Below are positions 31,678-36,377 of a stretch of DNA of 36,377 nucleotides, in pieces (position 1 is the stretch's first letter; each line of letters opens with the position of its first letter). This DNA is from a virus. Below the pieces are notes generated by a model that saw only the letters and a program-made list of their open reading frames with translations, had not been told where the DNA came from and searched no databases. Location: positions 1 through 36,377 of IMG/VR virus record IMGVR_UViG_3300001920_000013; one strand, given 5' to 3'. Both the position numbers and the translations under genes were made by a program.

Positions 31678-31998
31678 ATGAAACACAGAGCACCCCACAA
31701 ACCCAAACCGGTCAAGGAGTTCTTCCTCGCCTCCCTGCTCGTCCGCGTCCCCGGTCGACGAGGACGCCACGCCTGGCGCCGAGAAGTCTTGCGCGCACGC
31801 ACGCCTCGCGCCCTGATGCGCCAGATCGACGGCCGCAAGCACATCGCTTACGCCAGCAATGGCGTCGATGTGATTCGCATCGAATTGATCGACACCGGCA
31901 GCACGCTGCTCGCACCGATCGCGGATGGTGCCGAGGTCGAGCCGCTGGGCGATCTGCTCGCGCGGATCGCCGCGAATCCCACCGGTTTGGTTTGGTGA
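31678..31998 (+). CDS. Small accessory protein of unknown function
   Basis: A 106-residue protein with a very basic N-terminal half (KHRAPHKPKPVKEFFLASLL, then VRVPGRRGRHAWRREVL) and a C-terminal half that looks like strands followed by a helix (HIAYASNGVDVIRIELIDTG, then LGDLLARIAANPTGLVW). The basic part suggests nucleic-acid binding. I do not recognise the family. No clear ribosome-binding site precedes ATG 31678. It is followed 14 bases later by the next gene, probably on the same transcript. Confidence 0.6.
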   Translation: MKHRAPHKPKPVKEFFLASLLVRVPGRRGRHAWRREVLRARTPRALMRQIDGRKHIAYASNGVDVIRIELIDTGSTLLAPIADGAEVEPLGDLLARIAANPTGLVW

Positions 31999-32012
31999 AA
32001 CAGGAGGCCGCC

Positions 32013-32381
32013 ATGAGTACGACAACGCTTCGGAACGATCAAGACCCCTATCGGCGTATCGCGAAGAATCGGTTCGGCATCGACGTCGATACGGTCGTCG
32101 CCACTGGCGACGCCGCGGCAATCGCCGATCTACAACGCCTGCTCGACGCGCTCGCCGAGGCCTACGAGATAGGTTTCGAGGATGGCGAACGCTACGTCAC
32201 CAGCAACGATGTGCCGCTGCACGAAAGCATGGCGTCGCTCGACACCGCCTTCCTGCTCGCAATGCATCGCGGCGACACGGACCTGCGCGCGCACGTCCTG
32301 GCCGAAATCACCCGCCGCGCCGCCTCCGGCACCGACGCGATTGTCGGGTTCGCGCCACCACTGTCCGAGCAGGACACCTGA
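32013..32381 (+). CDS. Small acidic accessory protein
   Basis: A 122-residue, acidic, mostly helical protein: DPYRRIAKNRFGIDVDTVVA at the start, AIADLQRLLDALAEAYEIGF in the middle and AHVLAEITRRAASGTDAIVG near the end. GGAGG lies about five bases before ATG 32013. No known domain, membrane segment or catalytic motif is visible. It is downstream of the basic protein at 31678, so a pair of basic and acidic partners is possible, but this is speculation. Confidence 0.62.
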   Translation: MSTTTLRNDQDPYRRIAKNRFGIDVDTVVATGDAAAIADLQRLLDALAEAYEIGFEDGERYVTSNDVPLHESMASLDTAFLLAMHRGDTDLRAHVLAEITRRAASGTDAIVGFAPPLSEQDT

Positions 32382-32444
32382 TCCACAGGGCGTGTGCGAA
32401 TGCTGTACGACGCTTGTCCATCGATTGGAACGACCGAAGGGTCG

Positions 32445-32477
32445 CTTGGCTTCACGGCCGAACAGCGCGTTCATGGA
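32445..32477 (+). repeat. Dispersed 33-base repeat, copy E
   Basis: Reads CTTGGCTTC, then ACG, then GCCGAACAGC and GCGTTCATG. A small hairpin CGACC/GGTCG (32431-32444) ends at the base before it. Its ATG (32473) is 33 bases upstream of, and in frame with, the start at 32506. Confidence 0.88.
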
Positions 32478-32505
32478 TGCAAACCACCACACAAGGTATT
32501 TCCCC

Positions 32506-32787
32506 ATGAGCAGTCAATTCGACGAACACGCCTTCAACACACGCCGCGCCATCACGCAAGGTGAGGACGCGCTGACCAGCATCCGGCAAGCACTGGAGCA
32601 CGCCTTGCGCGAGATCGAACGCTGCCAGGCGCGCTATCAGGCGGCCCCGCTCCTCGAGAAGCCGCGTGTCCTGAACCATGCGCTGTCCACGGCCTGTACG
32701 TGGGCGATCGTCAACGCACGGATCGGCTTGGCGGCAGATGCACAGGCGGAGCTGCACGCCATTGCGCAGAACGCGCCGCCGGCATGA
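32506..32787 (+). CDS. Small helical accessory protein, paralogue 1
   Basis: A 93-residue helical protein. The core ALEHALREIERCQARYQAA, then LNHALSTACTWAIVNARIGL and AQAELHAIAQ can be aligned with the next gene's product with one gap (shared ALxxxxxxIE, ARY, HA, and a final IA). AAGG lies eight bases before ATG 32506. An upstream in-frame ATG in the repeat would add 11 residues. It overlaps a tiny ORF by ATGA. Function unknown. Confidence 0.62.
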   Translation: MSSQFDEHAFNTRRAITQGEDALTSIRQALEHALREIERCQARYQAAPLLEKPRVLNHALSTACTWAIVNARIGLAADAQAELHAIAQNAPPA

Positions 32788-32900
32788 TGCCAGATCATCG
32801 TTGTGCTGCGGTTGGGACACTGGCCGCAGCCTTGTCGGCCGTTCGCGCCAGTCCATTGCGCCTGTGCGAGCGACGGATCCGACCACGGACGGAGCGTTGA
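32784..32900 (+). CDS. Possible 38-residue coupled ORF
   Basis: Starts with ATG overlapping the previous stop (ATGA) and reads MMPDHRCAAVGTLAAALSAV followed by a basic tail with LRLCERRIRP. It has no ribosome-binding site and no recognised family. The overlap is the only support, so it could be chance. Confidence 0.25.
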   Translation: MMPDHRCAAVGTLAAALSAVRASPLRLCERRIRPRTER

Positions 32901-32931
32901 ACGCACGCTAAGAACAAGTTGCGCTGAAGGA

Positions 32932-32964
32932 CTTGTCTTCCGTTGCGAACAGCGCGTTCATGTG
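32932..32964 (+). repeat. Dispersed 33-base repeat, copy F
   Basis: Reads CTTGTCTTC, then CGT, then TGCGAACAGC and GCGTTCATG. The single change near the start (GGC to GTC) lets it pair with ACAAGT at 32914-32919. Its ATG (32960) is 27 bases before and in frame with the start at 32987. Confidence 0.86.
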
Positions 32965-32986
32965 CCCACGCCCACACAGACATCCC

Positions 32987-33259
32987 ATGATGCAAGACGA
33001 ACACGCCACGCCCACCACTGACCGGGACGAAGGTCATCGCCAACTGGAGCGCATGATCGAGGCGCTGACGGCGACACGATCGTTGATCGAACAACAGATC
33101 GCCCGTTATGCCGACGCGAAGTCGCCATCGGAACGCGGCGACATCCTCCACGCCGCCATCATCGCTGTCGAAGATCGATTACGCCCGCGATGCCGACTCG
33201 ACGACCTCGCGAAGATCCGCGACGCGCAGCACACCATCGCCGGCCGGCGCGGGATTTGA
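32987..33259 (+). CDS. Small helical accessory protein, paralogue 2
   Basis: A 90-residue helical protein related to the product of 32506-32787: RMIEALTATRSLIEQQIARY, then AKSPSERGDILHAAIIAVED and a final DAQHTIAGRRGI. The ALxxxxxxIE, ARY and HA positions align with the neighbour with a single gap. Two adjacent ATG codons are possible starts, and the repeat ATG at 32960 is a third in the same frame. No ribosome-binding site is visible. Function unknown; a tandem duplication of gene plus repeat is the simplest origin. Confidence 0.6.
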   Translation: MMQDEHATPTTDRDEGHRQLERMIEALTATRSLIEQQIARYADAKSPSERGDILHAAIIAVEDRLRPRCRLDDLAKIRDAQHTIAGRRGI

Positions 33260-33410
33260 TCGAGACGCCCACACCGCCCGCCCGCCATCCGGACGGGCAT
33301 CGACGTCACTCACATTGGAGAACAACCACACCAACGTAGGCGCATGACGCGCAGGAAGCACGGTCGCGTCATCGCCAGTACCACTCCCCGGCAAACACCG
33401 GAAACGCGGA

Positions 33411-33438
33411 CGGCCGAGGTGCGTCAACACCCCGGCCG
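33411..33438 (+). promoter_or_regulatory. GC-rich hairpin before a leader peptide
   Basis: CGGCCG-A-GGTG and CACC-C-CGGCCG can form a ten-pair stem with one mismatch around the six-base loop CGTCAA. It lies about 30 bases before the 29-residue ORF at 33472. No T run follows. The layout of hairpin, ribosome-binding site, short ORF and coupled gene suggests attenuation or translational control. The rest of the gap 33260-33471 shows no gene. Confidence 0.45.
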
Positions 33439-33471
33439 CCCTAACCACCACCGTTCACGAGAGGAACGACA

Positions 33472-33561
33472 ATGGCTGCAATTACTTTATCAGGCCCGAA
33501 TCGGGTCGAACATCGTTCGTCGCGCTTGGCGACTTCTGGCACTTCAGGAGCGCGGACATGA
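33472..33561 (+). CDS. 29-residue leader ORF coupled to the DUF3077-like gene
   Basis: A short ORF, MAAITLSGPNRVEHRSSRLA and so on to a stop at 33559-33561. It has GAGAGG at good distance upstream, a better site than most genes here, and its stop overlaps the next ATG (ATGA at 33558-33561). It may be a leader peptide that controls translation of the following gene, or a truncated gene end. The family is not recognised. Confidence 0.45.
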   Translation: MAAITLSGPNRVEHRSSRLATSGTSGART

Positions 33562-33800
33562 GCGAAACCACACGCGAAACCCCGTTCCGCGACATTCCTG
33601 CGGAGCAGCGCCCTTTGCTGATGGTCGCCAGCGGCGTTGGAAGCGCCACCGCCCTGCGGGAAGCTGCGGATCTGGAGGACGCCGTGCGCCGCCTGCTGGT
33701 GATCGGCACAGAGACCGGGATCGACGGCGGCTTGGCCTACCTGTGCGAGTTCGCACTGGAAATTGCAGGCGCGCTTCGGAGATCAACTGACGACGACTGA
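33558..33800 (+). CDS. Small protein resembling DUF3077
   Basis: An 80-residue protein. RPLLMVASGVGSATALREAA, DLEDAVRRLLVIGTE and YLCEFALEIAGALRRS resemble the DUF3077 layout, where a PLFxVxxGV start is followed by an ALExAS-type helix and a second helix. CAGGAG lies about nine bases before ATG 33558, and the start also overlaps the upstream ORF stop. DUF3077 function is unknown. The match is from memory and moderate. Confidence 0.58.
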   Translation: MSETTRETPFRDIPAEQRPLLMVASGVGSATALREAADLEDAVRRLLVIGTETGIDGGLAYLCEFALEIAGALRRSTDDD

Positions 33801-33947
33801 CCACTCTGTGACCGACGACTGAGTCACCGCGTCGATTGAATCGTTGATCTCTGGATGCTCGTCCTCGCATTGCGTTGCGGTGCGATACAGCCGTCAGTCG
33901 CCGCGTTGACACTGGCGACTGGTTTGATGCCCTTCAGAGGTCCTGTG

Positions 33948-34160
33948 ATGCCTTCCAACGATTGTGATCCTGCACGCATGACGCCTGCCCAGCGCCGCAC
34001 GGAAGCGGCCGGGCTGTTGGCGCTTGGTCTTCACCGTTTGCGCGCTCGCGATGTCGATGCGACCGCTGTACTTCCTGTCTCTCCGGCTGACCGTGGACTT
34101 GGCTTCCCGGCCGAACCACGCGTACATGCCAACCCCGCTCACCGGAGTCCAGAGGCATGA
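33948..34160 (+). CDS. Small protein of the serine-recombinase cassette
   Basis: A 70-residue protein. The core ARMTPAQRRTEAAGLLALGL followed by HRLRAR matches the small proteins that commonly come before DUF2924 and serine recombinase genes in proteobacteria. AGAGG lies before ATG 33948. A dispersed-repeat copy lies inside its C-terminal coding part (frame LGFPAEPRVH). The stop overlaps the DUF2924 start by ATGA. It has no known function; the conserved linkage suggests a helper role for the recombinase. Confidence 0.7.
   Translation: MPSNDCDPARMTPAQRRTEAAGLLALGLHRLRARDVDATAVLPVSPADRGLGFPAEPRVHANPAHRSPEA
34098..34130 (+). repeat. Dispersed 33-base repeat, copy G
   Basis: Reads CTTGGCTTC, then CCG, then GCCGAACCAC and GCGTACATG. 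It lies within the end of the small gene at 33948-34160 and ends 26 bases before the DUF2924 start at 34157, so this copy overlaps coding sequence. Confidence 0.82.
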
Positions 34161-34627
34161 CGCAAGCATCTTCCTCCCCCACCGCACCTTCACCGATGGC
34201 GGCCCGAATCGCCGGGTTGAGCACGTGGACGTGGCTGCAATTGACCCAAGAGTGGCGGCGGCTCTACGGTACCGATCCGCTGGTGATCAATCGCCGTTTC
34301 GTCGAGAAGCGGATCGCGTATCGCTGGCAGGAGATCGAGTACGAGAAGACCCATCCCGGCGTGCTCGCGCGCAACCAGCGCCGCATCGACGAGCTGATCG
34401 CGACCGGGCAGTTGAAGCGGCAGCCCGTCGGTGCAATCCCGATCGCCGGCACCGAACTGATCCGCATCTACGACGGCATCGAACATCGCGTGCTCGTGCG
34501 GTCCGATGGTGAGTTCGAGTACGCCGGGAAGCGTTATCCCAGCCTGTCGATGGTCGCGCGGATCATCACGGGCACGCGTTGGAGCGGGCCGGCGTTCTTC
34601 GGACTGCGCAAGGCAGGTGGCCGATGA
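34157..34627 (+). CDS. DUF2924 family protein
   Basis: A 156-residue protein that matches DUF2924: LTQEWRRLYGTDPLVINRRF near residues 29-48, then VEKRIAYRWQEIEYEK, GTELIRIYDGIEHRVLVRSD and a C-terminal YPSLSMVARIITGTRWSGPA with FFGL. The C-terminal segment resembles a small DNA-binding domain found beside recombinases. The gene is almost always directly before a serine recombinase, as here (ATGA overlap at 34624). Function unknown; a co-factor for recombination is a fair guess. Confidence 0.9.
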   Translation: MTQASSSPTAPSPMAARIAGLSTWTWLQLTQEWRRLYGTDPLVINRRFVEKRIAYRWQEIEYEKTHPGVLARNQRRIDELIATGQLKRQPVGAIPIAGTELIRIYDGIEHRVLVRSDGEFEYAGKRYPSLSMVARIITGTRWSGPAFFGLRKAGGR

Positions 34628-35967
34628 GCGCCGCACCGAAGCGCCTGCGCTGCGCCGTTTACACGCGCAAGTCCAGCGAGGAGGGCTTGGAGCTGGAGTA
34701 CACCTCGATCGACGCCCAGCGCGACTCTGGCGCCGCTTACATCGCCAGCCGGCGGGCCGAGGGCTGGATCCCGGTGGCGCACGACTACGACGATGGTGGC
34801 TTTTCTGGCGGCACGCTCGATCGGCCCGCGCTTCGGCGACTGCTGGCGGACATCGAGGCCGGCCAGGTCGACATCATCATCGCCTACAAGATCGATCGTC
34901 TCAGCCGCTCGCTGTACGACTTTGCCGAACTAGTGAAGGTCTTCGACCGGCACGGCGTGACCTTCGTGTCGGTGACCCAGCAGTTCAACACCACCGACGC
35001 GATGGGCCGGATGCTGTTGAACATCCTGCTGACCTTCGCACAGTTCGAGCGCGAGCTGACGTCCGAGCGGATTCGCGACAAGTTCGCGGCCAGCAAGAAG
35101 AAGGGGATGTGGATGCACGGCATCACGCCCCTCGGCTACGACCTCAAGGATCGACGGCTGGTGATCAACGAGGCCGAGGCGGAGCAGGTGCGGACGTTGT
35201 TCCGGCGCTTCGTCGAGATCGGCTCGCTGATGAAGGTGGCGCAGGAGGCACGGGCGCGCGGCTGGCGCAACAAGGACTGGACAACGAAATCCGGGCGGCA
35301 GCACATCGGCAAGCTGCACGACCGCAGCTCCCTGCACAAGATCCTGCACTGCCGCACCTACCTCGGTGAGTTGAAAAGCCGGGATCAGTATTTCGAAGGA
35401 ACGCACGCGCCGATCATCGACCGCGCCCTCTGGGACGCGGTGCATGCGCGCCTCGCGACCTGTAGCCGCGCACGCGCCGCCGCGTCGCGCGAGGGCAAAG
35501 TGCCCTTCCTGCTCAAGGGCCTGCTTACCGGCCCCGACGGCCGCGCCATGACGCCCTGGCACACGACCAAAGCCGGCGGGCGGACCTACCGCTACTACCT
35601 CAGCACCCGCGACACCCACGAGGGCCGGGGCGCGTCGGGCTTGCCGCGGCTGCCGGCGGCGGAACTGGAGGCGGCGGTGGTCGGGCAGCTTCGGCACTTG
35701 CTCCGAGCGCCCGAGATGATCGAGGCGGTGGTCCCGCAGGCCACCGCCCTTGACCCGACCCTGGACACAGCCCAGGTGACAGTGGCCATGGCCCAGGTTG
35801 ACCGGGTGTGGGACGAGCTATTCCCGGCCGAGCAACGGCGCCTGGTCCGTCTGCTGGTCGAGAAGGTCATCGTGACCCCGACCAACCTGGAACTGCGCCT
35901 CCACCCTGTCGGCATCGGCAGCCTCGCCGTCGAGTCGCGAAAGGTCGGCGAAGGGGCTGAAGCATGA
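34624..35967 (+). CDS. Large serine recombinase (probable phage integrase)
   Basis: A 447-residue serine recombinase that could integrate and excise the phage. The N-terminal resolvase domain (about 8-155) has YTRKSS with catalytic Ser17, DDGGFSGGTLDRPALRRLL, IDRLSRSLYDFAELV and FAQFERELTSERIRDK. The recombinase domain (about 160-275) includes GWRNKDWTTKSGRQHIG and ILHCRTYLGELKSRD. The following segment LLKGLLTGPDGRAMTPWHTT is the zinc-ribbon position without cysteines. It overlaps both neighbours by ATGA, forming one translational unit. No other integrase is visible, so it is the best integrase candidate, although this cassette also occurs outside phages. Confidence 0.93.
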   Translation: MSAAPKRLRCAVYTRKSSEEGLELEYTSIDAQRDSGAAYIASRRAEGWIPVAHDYDDGGFSGGTLDRPALRRLLADIEAGQVDIIIAYKIDRLSRSLYDFAELVKVFDRHGVTFVSVTQQFNTTDAMGRMLLNILLTFAQFERELTSERIRDKFAASKKKGMWMHGITPLGYDLKDRRLVINEAEAEQVRTLFRRFVEIGSLMKVAQEARARGWRNKDWTTKSGRQHIGKLHDRSSLHKILHCRTYLGELKSRDQYFEGTHAPIIDRALWDAVHARLATCSRARAAASREGKVPFLLKGLLTGPDGRAMTPWHTTKAGGRTYRYYLSTRDTHEGRGASGLPRLPAAELEAAVVGQLRHLLRAPEMIEAVVPQATALDPTLDTAQVTVAMAQVDRVWDELFPAEQRRLVRLLVEKVIVTPTNLELRLHPVGIGSLAVESRKVGEGAEA

Positions 35968-36377
35968 CCCGGCCGACCCTGTCTGTCTCCGGGCCGGCCA
36001 CCGAGGTGGTCGCCAGCAACGGGGGCGTCGTGCTGAACGTCCCGATCGCCCTGAAGCGACGCAGCGGCCGCCGGGTCGTCCTGCCCGCCGGGGCCGAAGC
36101 CGCGGCAAGTCGGACGCCCGCCACCCCACTCCAACTGGCCCTGGCCCGCGGCCACCGCTGGCTGCGCATGCTGGAGACGGGCGAAGCTGCCTCGATGTGC
36201 GACATCGCCCGCTGTGAAGGCACCAACCACAGCTATATCGCCCGGCACATCAACCTGACCCTGTTGGCACCGGAGATCGTCGCGGCTATCCTCAACGAGA
36301 CGTTGCCGGAGGGGGCTCAGCTATTGATGCTGGCTATCAATCCGCCGATGTTGTGGAGTGCGCAGAGGCATGGGTAG
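35964..36377 (+). CDS. Helix-turn-helix protein of the recombinase cassette
   Basis: A 137-residue protein that regularly follows this recombinase type. The core (about 58-130: LALARGHRWLRMLETGEAAS, then MCDIARCEGTNHSYIARHIN and LTLLAPEIVAAIL) contains a helix-turn-helix in the CDIARCEGTNHSYIARHI part. It probably controls the recombinase or its direction. The start overlaps the recombinase stop (ATGA). The window ends at its stop codon, so nothing downstream, including an attachment site, can be judged. Confidence 0.78.
   Translation: MTRPTLSVSGPATEVVASNGGVVLNVPIALKRRSGRRVVLPAGAEAAASRTPATPLQLALARGHRWLRMLETGEAASMCDIARCEGTNHSYIARHINLTLLAPEIVAAILNETLPEGAQLLMLAINPPMLWSAQRHG

Noticed and set aside
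31233-32012. Plus-strand frame open for 260 codons across the small accessory genes before 32013
   Set aside because: It crosses three supported small genes in another frame, has His/Arg-rich low-complexity sequence, and only its end from ATG 32013 has a ribosome-binding site.
33520-33560. Possible further copy of the dispersed repeat before the DUF3077-like gene
   Set aside because: Only CGCTTGGC and GCGCGGACATG match, with insertions between them and a different total length. Chance similarity cannot be excluded.
33344-33790. Open frame of 148 codons over the hairpin and leader region
   Set aside because: Sequence is Arg/His-rich without pattern, and the other frame holds better-supported starts with ribosome-binding sites.
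33906-33934. Perfect TTGACA box before the recombinase cassette
   Set aside because: No acceptable -10 box lies 15-19 bases downstream, so it is not listed as a promoter.
35595-36248. Minus-strand frame at the right end
   Set aside because: It lies opposite the recombinase and helix-turn-helix genes, which have clear domains. It shows no domain of its own.

Overview
The window is the larger part of a GC-rich, lambda-type siphovirus genome integrated or carried in a proteobacterium. The terminase, portal, nested protease/scaffold, decoration protein, capsid, tail tube, frameshifted tail chaperone and tape measure follow the order seen in lambda. High GC, families such as DUF6362, DUF3489, DUF6900, DUF2924 and BR0599, and plasmid-like accessory genes point to Gamma- or Betaproteobacteria. 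I cannot name the host genus from sequence alone.

Layout. (1) 1-4000, plus strand: end of the replication region. It holds two small helix-turn-helix proteins, a P4/D5-type primase-helicase, a chain of overlapping small ORFs including what looks like a shrunken RuvC-like resolvase, and a DUF6362 protein. (2) 4001-7082: a 392-base leader with a possible terminator, a GGTTTGCA repeat cluster and a start-codon hairpin, then two tandem ParB-domain DNA methyltransferases, one of SPPY type and one of DPPY type. (3) 7115-8971: a RelB/RelE-like toxin-antitoxin pair and two minus-strand plasmid-type genes. (4) 9072-30803: packaging, head and tail genes in one long plus-strand operon with frequent ATGA overlaps. 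It is interrupted once by a minus-strand ParE/CopG-like toxin-antitoxin pair (17281-17904) and carries a GH108 muramidase directly after the capsid gene. (5) 30804-33800: structured intergenic DNA and a run of very small accessory genes. (6) 33948-36377: a four-gene overlapping cassette ending in a large serine recombinase and a helix-turn-helix protein. The recombinase is the only integrase candidate seen.

How the genes work together. TerS/TerL package DNA into a shell built by the portal, S49 protease, internal scaffold, decoration and major capsid proteins. gpW, FII-like and terminator-like proteins join it to a non-contractile tail built from the tube, the G/GT chaperones and the tape measure, ending in the BR0599 and hub/tip proteins. 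The methyltransferases probably protect phage DNA, and the toxin-antitoxin pairs stabilise the prophage.

The most unusual signal is a 33-base dispersed sequence with seven clear copies and one diverged copy, on both strands. It always points toward a small accessory gene and ends about 22-37 bases before its start codon. It links otherwise unrelated accessory genes at two distant places and may be a shared promoter, leader element or recombination boundary. Other points of interest are a T TTT TTC frameshift site in the tail chaperone gene, a nested scaffold start, two adjacent paralogous small genes, and a short leader peptide behind a strong hairpin. No repressor, tRNA, CRISPR array or clear holin was seen.
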